Below are positions 21,164-33,208 of a stretch of DNA of 64,000 nucleotides, in pieces. The notes below the pieces were generated by a model, which saw only the letters and a program-made list of their open reading frames with translations, ran no database searches and was not told the DNA's origin. The position numbers and the translations under genes are program-made. The DNA lies in assembly GCF_036898095.1 (NCBI RefSeq), contig NC_090765.1, forward strand, positions 33,628,007 to 33,692,006, written 5' to 3'. The DNA is from Palaemon carinicauda. Taxonomy: Eukaryota > Arthropoda > Malacostraca > Decapoda > Palaemonidae. Within the stretch, counting starts at the first letter, position 1. Every line of letters starts with the position of its first letter.

Positions 21164-22925
21164 TACATACATACATACATATACCAAAGGCACTTCCCCC
21201 AATTTTGGGGGGTAGCCGACAACAAGAAGAAACAAAACAAAAAGGGGACCTCTACTCTCTACGTTCCTCCAGCCTAACCAGGGACTCAGCCGAGTTCAGC
21301 TGGTACTGCTAGGGTGCCACAGCCCAACCTCCCACATTTCCACCACAGATGAAGCTTCATACTGCTGAGTCCCCTACTGCTGCTACCTCCGCGGTCATCT
21401 AAGGCACCGGAGGAAGCAGCAGGGCCTACCGGAACTGCGTCACAATCGCTCGCCATTCATTCCTATTTCTAGCACGCTCTCTTGCCTCTCTCACATCTAT
21501 CCTCCTATCACCCAGAGCTTTCTTCACACCATCCATCCACCCAAATCTTGGCCTTCCTCTTGTACTTCTCCCATCAACTCTTGCATTCATCACCTTCTTT
21601 AGCAGACAGCCATTTTCCATTCTCTCAACATGGCCAAACCACCTCAACACATTCATATCCACTCTAGCCGCTAACTCATTTCTTACACCTGTTCTCACCC
21701 TCACCACTTCGTTCCTAACCCTATCTACTCGAGATACACCAGCCATACTCCTCAGACACTTCATCTCAAACACATTCAATTTCTGTCTCTCCATCACTTT
21801 CATTCCCCACAACTCCGATCCATACATCACAGTTGGTACAATCACTTTCTCATATAGAACTCTCTTTACATTCATGCCCAATCCTCTATTTTTTACTACT
21901 CCCTTAACTGCCCCCAACACTTTGCAACCTTCATTCACTCTCTGACGTACATCTGCTTCCACTCCACCATTTGCTGCAACAACAGACCCCAAGTACTTAA
22001 ACTGATCCACCTCCTCAAGTAACTCTCCATTCAACATGACATTCAACCTTGCACCACCTTCCCTTCTCGTACATCTCATAACCTTACTCTTACCCACATT
22101 AACTCTCAACTTCCTTCTCTCACACACCCTTCCAAATTCTGTCACTAGTCGGTCAAGCTTCTCTTCTGTGTCTGCTACCAGTACAGTATCATCCGCAAAC
22201 AACAACTGATTTACCTCCCATTCATGACCATTCTCGCCTACCAGTTTTAATCCTCGTCCAAGCACTCTAGCATTCACCTCTCTCACCACTCCATCAACAT
22301 ACAAGTTAAACAACCACGGCGACATCACACATCCCTGTCTCAGCCCCACTCTCACTGGAAACCAATCGCTCACCTCATTTCCTATTCTAACACATGCTTT
22401 ACTACCTGTGTAGAAACTTTTCACTGCTTGCAACAACCTTCCACCAACTCCATATAACCTCATCACATTCCACATTGCTTCCCTATCAACTCTATCATAT
22501 GCTTTCTCCAGATCCATAAACGCAACATACACCTCCTTACCTTTTGCTAAATATTTCTCGCATATCTGCCTAACTGCAAAAATCTGATTCATACAACCCC
22601 TACCTCTTCTAAAACCACCCTGTACTTCCAAGATTGCATTCTCTGTTTTATCCTTAATCCTATTAATCAGTATTCTACCATACACTTTTCCAACTACACT
22701 CAACAAACTAATACCTCTTGAATTACAACACTCATGCACATCTCCCTTACCCTTATATAGTGGTACAATACATGCACAGACCCAATCTACTGGTACCATT
22801 GACAACACAAAACACACATTAAACAATCTTACCAACCATTCAAGTACAGTCACATCCCCTTCCTTCAACATCTCAGCTTTCACACCATCCATACCCGATG
22901 CTTTTCCTACTTTGGAAAACAATGA
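21164..22925 (-). mobile_element. RTE-like LINE, 5'-truncated
   Basis: The - strand element ends in a short 3' region (21425 to 21164) with an ATAC/TATG microsatellite tail, and is cut at its 5' side near 22925 inside the linker before RT. Copies of the 3' region alone occur at 54363-54536 and 59638-59927. I could not define a target duplication. Confidence 0.85.
21426..22922 (-). CDS. LINE reverse transcriptase (RTE-like), open frame, endonuclease missing
   Basis: 498 codons without a stop. RT blocks in order: GKASGMDGVKAEMLKEG (block 0), IVPLYKGKGD, SRGISLLSVVGKVYGRIL, QGGFRRGRGCMNQIFAVRQI, VAFMDLEKAYDRVDREAMW, GLRQGCVMSPWLFNLYVDGV, the catalytic QLLFADDTVLVADTEEKL, KSKVMRCTRR and FKYLGSVVAANGGVEADV. 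The C-terminal part has YGSELWGMK, LRWFGHVERMENG and RGRPRFGWMDGVKKAL, typical of RTE/BovB-type proteins. The AP endonuclease upstream is lost to truncation and the apparent first codon is internal. The intact frame suggests a young insertion. It could be an RTE sister clade; placement needs a tree. Confidence 0.85.
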   Translation of the reverse strand: MFSKVGKASGMDGVKAEMLKEGDVTVLEWLVRLFNVCFVLSMVPVDWVCACIVPLYKGKGDVHECCNSRGISLLSVVGKVYGRILINRIKDKTENAILEVQGGFRRGRGCMNQIFAVRQICEKYLAKGKEVYVAFMDLEKAYDRVDREAMWNVMRLYGVGGRLLQAVKSFYTGSKACVRIGNEVSDWFPVRVGLRQGCVMSPWLFNLYVDGVVREVNARVLGRGLKLVGENGHEWEVNQLLFADDTVLVADTEEKLDRLVTEFGRVCERRKLRVNVGKSKVMRCTRREGGARLNVMLNGELLEEVDQFKYLGSVVAANGGVEADVRQRVNEGCKVLGAVKGVVKNRGLGMNVKRVLYEKVIVPTVMYGSELWGMKVMERQKLNVFEMKCLRSMAGVSRVDRVRNEVVRVRTGVRNELAARVDMNVLRWFGHVERMENGCLLKKVMNARVDGRSTRGRPRFGWMDGVKKALGDRRIDVREARERARNRNEWRAIVTQFR

Positions 22926-24010
22926 GAAAATGTATTTTGGTTATTCAGAATTGAAATGATTTTGAGGTGAGAATTCTGAAAGTTAGCTTCTCATAGTTTA
23001 ACACACTTTTGAAGAGTTTACCTTTAAAAAGAACTTTTTGATTGTAAATAAAAAAATATCAGTTAGGGTTATGAAATTTCTGGTAACTTTTCGTTTTCTT
23101 ATTATTAACAGATTAATTTTTTTTTCTAAGCTCTTTAAACATATGACAACTGATCACAATAGATATGCCAATTTTTTAAAACTCTTTAAACACTTGGCAA
23201 CTGATAGCAATAGATATGTCAAGCCCCACTCATGCATTGTTTTTCATGTGTTTGAAAAAATAGAGGTTAATTTCCCCTCTCTTTAAATGCTGGAGTATCT
23301 TTCAAGGCAGAGTAGGGTTGAAGAATTAAAGTTTTCCTTGGGTTGTGAGGGAGGGATAAGAACCTCTTTCAAAGGGTTTTTTTTTTTCTTGTTTAATAAA
23401 TTTTTTCCCCTGAAGCTGTTTCCAAGAATAAGTGAATTATTGAGGATAGTTTTTGATATATTGTATTTAATTGGCTGCAAATAATGAACCAACTAATTGT
23501 AAATCTGTGGATGAGGAGGGTCAATTGTAATTCTTTCATTTGGTCCAACTAAAGAGGTACTTTTTTTCATATATGCTTTCGGATCCCAGTCAGAAAAGTA
23601 TTTTATTAACTTAAATTGATATCTTGCTATAGGATTTTCAACTGTGAAGCTGGTGCTGAATAAATATTTTTAATGTTGAATTAAAATAAGCATTTGTCTG
23701 CTTGGTTTTGTGATTTTAAAGTGAAGAAATTTTTTACCAAAATTAAGGTACACAAATGTAACTTTTTAGTGAAAAAGTTTATGTACTGTGAAAAGTTAAC
23801 TAACTATGAGCATGATCTCAACATTTACTCAGTTAATACACATGTAAATGTGATATTGTTCACTTATATTGAAAAGGTTGTGTTTTAGTGATTGAAAAAA
23901 TACAGTATTAATTTTGGTGATGTTATGTTACTATGTTTAGTATAACATTCTGTTATTTTTAAATGGTAAACCAAATTATTTGTATAATATATGGATAGTA
24001 AGATGTTTCT
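22926..24010. other. Intergenic AT-rich DNA
   Basis: Contains a short near-duplicate (AAACATATGACAACTGAT / AAACACTTGGCAACTGAT at about 23136 and 23187). No gene recognised. Confidence 0.5.
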
Positions 24011-24017
24011 GTATCTT

Positions 24018-24131
24018 TTATACTCTCATTATGTTATTATAACTTACTTTAGTGATTATACTCTCATTATATTATTATAACTTACTTTAGTGATTATACT
24101 CTCATTATATTATTATAACTTACTTTAGTGC
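24018..24131 (+). repeat. 38-bp tandem repeat, three copies
   Basis: Three near-identical units of TTATACTCTCATTATATTAT followed by TATAACTTACTTTAGTGA. Confidence 0.93.
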
Positions 24132-25798
24132 TTAGGTGTATATGAAAGGCCTTTCTTTGTTTCCTTTGCACTCTTTATCTGATTTGTTAATGCACATGCA
24201 TGATTATGATGGTCTTTCTCTGTATCAGTAGCTCACTTAAAGTGATTATTTTGCTGTATGAATGAAACTTAGATAACTTTGCTTACTTTTAGTCAAGTTG
24301 TGCGATATTGAATTAAGCACAGTACAGTATTTACCATTTGTTGTCGTAGTTTAACATTCTGAAAATGTCATAAGTTCCAGTAATATTCCCTCTTTCTTTG
24401 CACCATTATTGTTGTAATCCATAAGCCCTCCCCCAATTGGATTCAAGACTATCATGCTATGAATGGGTTCCTTTTCCTTGAAGGTTTCTGACATAGCCAT
24501 AAAAAAATGTCCAGATTATGCCAGTAAGATGGAATATTGTTTGGTGTACATTTCTGAAATTAAGCAATGGAAATTGTTTAAAAAATCAAACTTTATGGCC
24601 AATGGAAGATAGGAAGAAAGCAGCTCTAGAATTTAGCCGTGCCATATGGCATGGCCAAAGGGATCTCTTTATTCATAACCTCATCAGTAATATTATGCCC
24701 TCAAATTAATATGCAATAATTCTAAGATACTGTTAATTGCTTAAGAAAGTAGGAAATCTTTTTGTGATGTCAGATCCACCTGGACTCACAGGTTTCAATC
24801 CACCAACTATCATATAGATCGTGAGTCTGCTGAGCAGCCAATAACTGTAGAAATATCCCCAGTTTATTTTTCTTACCTGGATTTATGGGTCTTTCTTTTC
24901 CAAGTCATATTTAATTCTAATGGCTATGTGTGATTTGTTTTGCTGTTAATTTTGTTAGTAAGCATAAGATGTATGAAAGAAAGTGTCAAATTACGAATTA
25001 TTTGCCACCTCTCAGGATATAAGATGCAGGTTTTACAGTTTGCTGTAAACTGCTTGTAAGGAATTACACACACATGTAACTCTTATATCCTGTACATTTT
25101 GTATGTAAGCATACCAATTCAAAATATTATAAGGACTTACTGAGCAGTAGTAATTTAGAGCAATATTGTAGTATACAGTAATTTATTCTTACAACTAACA
25201 AACTTTTAATTTTTAGTTGTATTGTTTATAGATAGACAAATATAAGATGTAGTGGAAGATTTTTTTGTATGAAGATATGAGGACCAGTAAGTGATATATG
25301 ACTTTTGTTGAGCTCACCTTCACTACCTGATGCTTGCATCACCTGTGTTGTACTTTACTCATACGTTATAAGTATAAAGTACTTTACATGATTATCTAAG
25401 AATTATGATACGCTTTATTTAGATATTTTACTATGTTGCAACATTGAGGTCACAATCCCTTCATACCTACTTATTGTATCAATGCTATAAAAAGACAAAC
25501 ATCTGAGGATCTGGCAATAATCTAGATAGAAGGTATGAAATCATTTTGACCCAGCTGAGGATTAGGTCAATTAGATCAATATGCCAGTAAATTTTAGAAG
25601 GAATTAGTGCACCAGTGATTGTTCTCTTTATGTTGAGCGTATTTTGGTACGCTGTTCCGAATGTGACCATTTAAAGAGGAAATGCCAGGCAGATAAGAAC
25701 ATCTCGGAATCTTTAAATAAAGAATAGATGTAAGTTTTCAGGTTATCTATAAAATTTATAGAATAAATCCATAGGTATACAGTACTCTATATTCCTGT
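24132..25798. other. Intergenic AT-rich DNA
   Basis: Only short, unconvincing reading frames; no repeat family or RNA gene recognised. Confidence 0.5.
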
Positions 25799-25890
25799 AT
25801 ACAGAAGGTCCTCAACTTAAAAACTTAATTGGTTCCAAGAAGTCGTTTTGTTAGTTGAATTTTGTTAAATTTTGGCCCAGGGTAGACCTA
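25799..25890 (+). mobile_element. Possible Tigger/MITE end
   Basis: TACAGAAGGTCCTCAACTTA followed by GGTTCCAAGAAGTCG resembles the terminal repeat style of Tigger-derived MITEs (CAG, then a direct reading through GTTCC). No matching right end was located. Confidence 0.35.
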
Positions 25891-28279
25891 ACCTGAATTC
25901 TATGCCTATGATTTTCAGCTCCAAAAGTCAACCAATAGTCATGTTTCATATGAAATAAATATCAGGTTATTACAAATGTCATTTTGCTTACTGTATTGAA
26001 TGATATGATATTGTTTTATGACAGTATTTCTTCATCTTGTTACTTTCAGTTGGATTTGTAAGTTGTGGACTTTCTGTATATTCTACTGTAAAGACAGCTG
26101 ATCCTCTCTCCATCCCTAAAACCTGTGATGTGAGAAAAATTGCGTCTTTAGTAGCGTTTTTTTTAATTTGTAATTTTAAAACATCCAGAGCTTTGTGAGT
26201 TGGTCTGGGCATAGAATTTTTTCAAAACACTACATGCATGTGTGGTACTTGGCTTGTTCGTGATTCTTACAAGGGGAAACTGGAATGAGGAAGGGCCACA
26301 TCATCCTTACCCTAAGACAAAAGTATGATAACAGGTTTCCAGTATATCTCCAAAGTTTTCACTTATACAAACATGGTTAAGTTGTTTACTTTGCTGTAGA
26401 CGATTGTCCTTGATGTTAAGTGAGTTTACTCAGTGATTGCTGCAGTATTATTCCTGGGAGACCCCAGCACATTAACCCCCAAGAAAGTGATTTTGATAAA
26501 GGAAGCTCATGTGTGGTCTCTTAAGACCTTACTTCCCCTTCAAGCCTCAAATGGGGGAACAGGACTATTTATTCTCACTTTGAGTACGAAAGATGGCTGT
26601 TGGACACAAGTTCATACGTAGGTAGCGTTGTCTCCAGCAGTAATGATGGTTCTCGATGATGGCATCATTGATAGCGAGATGATTTCAGCAAGGGAGTTGC
26701 TGCACTGAGTTTAGTAGTGCCTGAATTCAAGGGTCTCCCTTATACATATTGAGTCAATACTGTACTTTGCACTTTGAAATACTGGCCCTACAGCAGGAGA
26801 CACCTTATTTATTTGGTCTTTTACATCTTATTGGATTTTCTTTTTTAGCGTTTTACATAAAAGTTGTTGGAGACCACAGAGCACCTCCCCAAAAATAGGT
26901 TTGGCCTTCGTCAAAATCACTATTTTGAGATTCTTTGATCCTAGCATAATACATTTTTCAAGAGATACATCAAACTTTTCAAACAACCTTGATGTAAATT
27001 GGTTTTCACAGAAATCCATAAATCATATTTGCTTGGCTTGCCTCTCAACCATGCAGACCCTGCATTTTCCTGTCACTCAGTAATGTTTGAGATTATTGGT
27101 GGATGGAGACCTGAAAGTCCATGTAGTTCAAATGTTGCAAAAGACTGTGAATTTTGAAATTGTCACATACTACTTATCCTCTAAATATACCCCTCACAGC
27201 AATCTGTCATATCATGAAAAAATACCTTGGCTATTCATACTTGCATCCTTACTTGACACTAGGCATCCTACCTCATTCTATTGTGTAAAACGACTGAACA
27301 GAATGACTGGTGTGATGGGAGGAGGGCAGTGAACTATATGATTAATGATCTTGTACAGAAATCTTTCTCTGTTATGAAAATATTATTTGTTCATAGCTCT
27401 CCCATTAATCATAAGATAGTTTCTTAATGACAATAAAGATGGGAGAAGGCATATTCCTTTCAGACATCTCACTGAAAAAGGGTGTGAAGATGATGGTCAG
27501 AATTCAATCCTTGGTAATTAAAGGGTGTAATCTCCAAATGTAATAGCGTCATTAATTTATTAACATACGTTACAAGTACCAGTCGATGGGAAGATGAAAG
27601 AGGAAAATCGTGACCAGTCCTTTCACTGTAAAATTTGACTTCTGAAAATATCTGTCCCCCAAAAGACATATAAATGTTAAGATTCACATTTCCTCGATAA
27701 AATCAAGTGAAGGCTAGTTGTCATTGAAAGAGTCCCTAGACAGTCTGTAATGATGAGATCTAGAAGGTCACTTTCTACAGGATGAAAGATATATGAAGTC
27801 TTATATATTTTTCAAAGAGCAATTCCTGTCACAGTCATGGATCTATGAGCACTCTTGGTCAGTGTGAATAGTGAGGAGGCTCACTAATTGTCTCTCTTTC
27901 AGAACAGTTAACACAAAGCCTGTTAATCCACCTTAGTGGGCTTTAGGATTCCTTAAAAAAGGCAGTATTCTAAAACAGATTCAAGACCAACTTGGCAAAG
28001 AAAATACTAATAATAAAAAGATTGGCACAATGACAAAAGCCATCACAAAGGTGATGTAGAAAAACCTCAAGGAAAGCTGCCAATGCTCTAAAATTTCACA
28101 ACAGGTTGATTTATAGTATTAGATGAGGCTATAGGCCGGCACAGTGAGAGAATTATTTATGTAAACGAATTAACAGTTGTATCTATGTGACATTCACACT
28201 TTCATTCTTTAATTTGGAAGATTGATTCAGCGCAAGACGGAGACAGTCATTGAAACTTTGATAACGAGCAATTATCTAG
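25891..28279. other. Unassigned AT-rich DNA, possibly old retroelement sequence
   Basis: 26433-27340 has several short frames and a slightly higher GC content, and could be eroded DIRS gag/RT, but I could not align any diagnostic motif. Nothing else recognised. Confidence 0.35.
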
Positions 28280-29456
28280 CTTGTGAAGGGTGCAGGCGAG
28301 GAACCTCACCCCTTTTCCCAGCTGGAGAGCTTCACTTTAAATTTGGCTACTGACCATTACACATACAGCACTGTACCTGGCAGGAGGTTTGGGGCAATCT
28401 TACTTGGTGGCTTGGCAAGAAAAACCTCATCGGGGATGACCTACTTGACTCACTGCCTCCAGACATGCACCTGTTCAGATGCATTGAAGGAGGGGTGGAA
28501 AGCATGCGTAGATGACCTGGTCATCTCTGGTCCCGAGAAGAAAAGCATCTGCACATCAACATCTTCGAAATGCAAGCAGCTGTCCTAGCACTGCAAGCAT
28601 TCCAAGAACGTTTGAGGTTGCACTCTTTAGTATTAATGAGCGACAAGTCCTATAACACCTTTGTGCTGGGTCCTATGGTGGCTCAAGTACCGTAGTTGTA
28701 AAACCATCCCAGCCTACCACACGTGACGGAATGCATCTCGTCTTTAATAATGTGTTGATGTAATTCTGAAATAAGTGGTAGAATGACTGGCTCTTCTCCT
28801 TATTCTTCTGTCACCTCCCCTTGTGGACAAAGCAGTCAAATCATTACATCTGGATTAAACCTGATGCTTTCAAGTTACACTTCAGAGCTCCATCCTCCCT
28901 TAATGATGGGAAATTTATACCAACCCAATGATCATCATACAGGTATATGATTCCAAACTAATATCCTCTTAGAGGGAAGGGTTTCTTTATTTTGATCGAG
29001 TACATGCATTCATGTACAGGCCAGCTCAATCTCTATAAGTCTTTCATCCTTATGAAAGACAGGTAGGGAGTTGCTTGGGTCACTGCTTAGCCCCCATACA
29101 TGACAATCTGTGATCAATTCCAGGGAAGAATTAGTTCTAAAGGTACTTCCTACCACCAAGCAACGGATCTCCTTAATCACAAATTTTCAAAGTACTGTAA
29201 TTTGTATTTTCCCCAGCTATAAAATCCTTTATTTTAGCTTCCCTTCTCCACCACACCTCTCAGTCATAGGGCGAAAGGTCAAAAGTGGAGCTCTCCAGCA
29301 GGGAAAGGGCCGGTACTCCTTGCTTGCACATTCCTTCAGTTGGATAACTAACCACTCGCTATGCAAGTTTTGATGGCCATCTCCAGCTTGCATTGAATCT
29401 GTCATTCTAATTAAAGGACTTAGGTTTATATAGCTAGGAAAATACAAAGTTTTATG
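28280..29456 (+). mobile_element. DIRS remnant F (RNase H piece and right terminus)
   Basis: At 28545-28650 the sequence reads KHLHINIFEMQAAVLALQAF then SLVLMSDKS, matching the DIRS RNase H start of element A (LHINLLEMKAVFLALQQF; VVLSDNN). It jumps at 28665 to GPMVAQ, probably the recombinase tail (DPVVAAQ in A and D). The right terminus is at 29405-29456 (AATTAAAGGACTTAGGTTTA then TAGGAAAATACAAAG). It is heavily deleted. Confidence 0.6.
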
Positions 29457-30971
29457 TTATGAACTCTCTTTTCCATGAACTCCTAAGCTTTCAACTCCAA
29501 TTATTAACTCTGTTCATTTACATGAGGCGTTTAATTATTTTTATTAACTTTTATACTAATTTTGTTGAAATAGTGTTGCATAGCCAAACAGATCTGTGAA
29601 TTATCTTTTCTTAATTGCTAAATTGTATTTGTACCTATTAAGACTTCCAATTAGGCATTGAAAACACTGGAGTCTAATATTGCATGTCATTGCTCTTTTT
29701 TATAAAGTAATATTGCTCACATTGTATTAAACTGTTTGCTCATCCACATAAAAGATATTGTAAATATTTACCCTGATATCACCAAGTGATAATTAGGGTG
29801 CAACCCATTATTTTTAATATCAAAATTTTATGAAAGGCCTTGGAAAGCTAATCCTTTCAAATTTCTAAGGTAATCTGTGTGCTTTCTATGTAAGTCCAAT
29901 ATAATGAGTACTTCCTTTTTGTGGTTTAGAGTTGATTATATACTATTTATAAAATTTAAAATGCCATGTAATTTTTGTATTGTTGTTGTTTATAAAATGG
30001 AATATTGAAATAATGTTAACCTTTCAAAATGGATAATGAACCCATACAGAGAGCTCATATAAAGCAAGTATGGAAGGTTTTTGTAAAACCGTGTCTCTTA
30101 GTAAGGCTCTTGCATATTCTTTGTTTTGAGATGCATTTGGAAATGTAGGGTATCTTGTATTTTCAGTTTAGTGACAGGTGTTGTAGCACTGATTTTACAA
30201 AGTGAAAGTTTGGCCTGAAGCCGGCATTTGAATGCTGAAAATTGTTAAGGAAGTTACACTTTATCTCGCAAGATTTTATTCTTTTTTTCATGAGGATTTA
30301 AACTAGTCTTATTACTGAATTTAGTTAGTCGGAGCTTGCATTCCACAACAGAGGTAAATGGAAGGATGGGTAAACATGACTGATAGGACTACAGTAATAC
30401 ATTTTGAGCTTTATACAACCAATTTTTCATGAGACTGGTTAAGGTGATGTATATATTGTAGTTTCCAGTGTAATGAAAATATGGTTGGAGTGGTAAGTTT
30501 GTTTATAAATAATCTTGTGCAGTTTAAATAACAGGCATCACAAAAATATATTTCCCTCCAAGCTCACTCTTTGGTGTAGCAACATCACAGAGTATATTTG
30601 ACTTGAACCTATCAGATGGTCTTATTGCCATTCCAGATATTTGAAATGCATCTTTGAGTTTAGTCATTCAGAGAACTTCATCCTGTCTATAAGATACAAT
30701 CCATTTAAGGCACTGCAATAAAGAATTATTCTTTTGTTCTTTCTCATGTAAAAGTTGTCTATATTTGATTCTCTATATATAAATATTTAATAGTTTTAAG
30801 CAGAGACAAACTAAATTTGTTAATATTAAGATTATTTATTGAGGTCGAAATTTAAAAAAGTGTTATAGATGTTATACTATGTTTACCAAGTGCCAATAAA
30901 TTGCTAGCATGTTCAACATGATAGCTTTGTATTTCTTTTTACCTTGAAGGCTAACATAAAGGGAATTACTT
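29457..30971. other. Intergenic AT-rich DNA
   Basis: No gene, RNA or repeat recognised between remnants F and D. Confidence 0.5.
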
Positions 30972-31599
30972 ATTTGTTCCGGCACTAACTGTAAACCTTT
31001 CATCTCTTTACTATGAGATGTATTTTGGCAACAGCTGAAACTAGCCCTAAAACTTTTAGTCAGGTGCTACTCCCCTCCACTAGTTATTGGGGGTAGACCA
31101 ACCATCCTACTCACACACGCAGCCGCTACCATAAAACATTTTCTATTTCTGCTCTGAAGAGAACGTACGTTGTCAATTCTCCTCCGCTTGAATCAGTTTA
31201 GCTACTATGATAAACAACCAACTGGCCTGAAATTTAAAAATTGTTTCCCTGTACGCAGTAGTCTCCCAGTGGCACCGATTTAGTAAATGCAAAAAGAAGG
31301 CAAAGAGGGATTCTTCACGTTAGGGCTCATCCTCAAAGTCGAAGAAACGTCGCCATCTTAGTCCGGCGGCTTGATACAGTCACTCCGACTCTGCCCAATC
31401 AGTCTCCTCTGGGGATCAATCGGGTAAGAGTGGAGGGGCTTTGACTCTTGGACAACCTTGAGGAGCCAAAGTCCCAGTTGCTCCCCCTAGAGAAGCAGAT
31501 ATTCTACAGAGCAGTAGTTTTGCTGTCTTCACACTTGGAGGTTATTTAGCAACTCCTGGCAGTATGATGAGGGTTTTCACAACCAGTTACAAGAAGGAT

Positions 31600-32672
31600 G
31601 GCTAGATACCTACGGGAGTCCTTAACCCGTCTACCAAGCGAAGTGGTCTATCTTCTGTGGTGGGTGTCATGAAAGGGGTATTGCTCCTCTCATTACCACT
31701 ATTCCAGTAATAGGTAAGTTTTTGTTGTACCTCAAGGAGGAAAAACTCTGATCAGTGTCAACAGTGAAAGGCTATCGGTTAGCCTTAAGCCTTGCTTTTA
31801 AGCTAAACGGAGTTAACATTTCCTCCTCAACGGAATTGTCCCTCTTCATACGAAGTTTTGAGCTAACATGTCCTCAGTCAGAAGTCAGGCCACCTCCATG
31901 GAATGTAGTACACGTACTACAATCCTCTTAGTCCTCATTTCGTGACCGTACGCTAAAGAAGTTTTTCTGTTAGCCCTAGCCTTTGCTAAGAGTCAGTGAG
32001 CTACATGGTCTGTTCTATATTCAAGGGGATGGGGGCAAATAACACTCAACTTTGTCCCTGACTGTATTGCATATTCAAATTCCGGCTATAGTGGATCTTA
32101 AATTCAGGCCCTTCCGGATTGAGTCTCTCCATATGGTAACAAATGTCCTAGATCAACTATTATTATGCCCTGTTAGGGCGCTGAGGAAATACCTTAAACA
32201 CAATGTTCAACTTCAACCAAAGATCAATAGACTGTTTGTCAGTACAGGCAGAGTCAAAAAAGGATTATAAAGAACTCAATCCTGTTAGGGCGCTGAGGAA
32301 ATACCTTAAACATAATGTTTGACCTCAACCACAGATTAATAGACTTTTTGTCAGTACAGGCAGAGTCAAGAAGAGATTTGCAAAGAACTCAATCTCATCC
32401 TGGATCAGAAAGGTGATCGAAAGAACAATCCAAGCAGACTCGACCCCTCTTGACCATAGACCTAGAGCTCATGAAGTCGGGTGTTAGCACGTCCCTGGCA
32501 CTCAAAAAGAAGTTCAGTGACGCAGATCTTACAGCCGGGCATGTTAAAATGTCAAAATATGTTTACAGCCCACTACCCGCAAGACGTAACCCACTGGAGC
32601 CTTGACACATTATCCATAGATCCTGTGGTGGCTGCACAAAACATTATCAATAACAACTCCACTCCCTCGTAG
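31600..32672 (+). pseudogene. DIRS tyrosine recombinase of element D (broken)
   Basis: Frame pieces align with element A: GKFLLYLKEEKL, VKGYRLALSLAFKLNGVNIS, SLFIRSFELTCPQSEV, CPVRALRKYL and FTAHYPQDVTHWSLDTLSID ending in DPVVAAQ. The segment expected to hold the first catalytic Arg (about 31985-32010) has lost two bases (GCTAAGAGTCAGTGAGCTAC), destroying the codon. A 112-bp piece is duplicated in tandem. Confidence 0.75.
32169..32392 (+). repeat. 112-bp tandem duplication within the element D recombinase
   Basis: Units start CCTGTTAGGGCGCTGAGGAA at 32169 and 32281 and end AAAGAACTCAAT. The copies differ at several positions, so the duplication is not new. Confidence 0.9.
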
Positions 32673-33208
32673 GACAAGTTACAGTCGGTTGAGAACAGAT
32701 GTTATCCAGTTGTAATTCTAGTATGAATGTGCGTATGACTGGCCTTTCGTCTTTCATTCGTTCTTCCACAGCTCATGCGAAGCTTAAGAGTCGCGTCCCG
32801 GGTCAGTGACCAGCAAGTTGGTCTTGGACTTCCACCTACCTAAACGTGAGTTTCCATAGTAAATAGCTGAAATGTTTGTATTTGGTGCAGGAACAAATGA
32901 CAATTTTGGAAATAATTTGTATTTTCCTAAAAATACAAACCTGAAGCTCTTTACACATACTGGCCCACCATCGCCTTCCCCCCAGGAAGTTCTGCCTGCA
33001 ATTGTAAAATGCCTTGTGTTAGCTGCTGTGCATGTAAGTGGTGTGGTTTGTATGCCCCACGTTATCCCACTGCTAACTAGCGGAGGGGAGTAGCACCTCG
33101 TTAAAAGTTTTATGACTAGTTTCAGCTGTCGCCAAAATGTATCTCCATAGTAAAGAGCTTCAGTTATGTATGGTTAGGAAAATTTCAAATTATTTCCAGA
33201 TTTGTCAT

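Larger units (their letters stand above)
30972..33207 (+). mobile_element. DIRS element D (decayed, internally deleted)
   Basis: Left end TTTGTTCCGGCACTAACTG and inverted-terminus segment with CTCCCCTCCACTAGTTATTG. A gag scrap at about 31262-31322 (SQW, KKKAKRDSS) is followed directly by recombinase sequence from about 31600 to 32672, so RT and RNase H are deleted. The internal complementary region is near 32860-32960 (GGAACAAATGACAATTTTGG), and the right terminus runs to TTTGTCA at 33207. It is of the same family type as A and B but more diverged. Confidence 0.75.
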
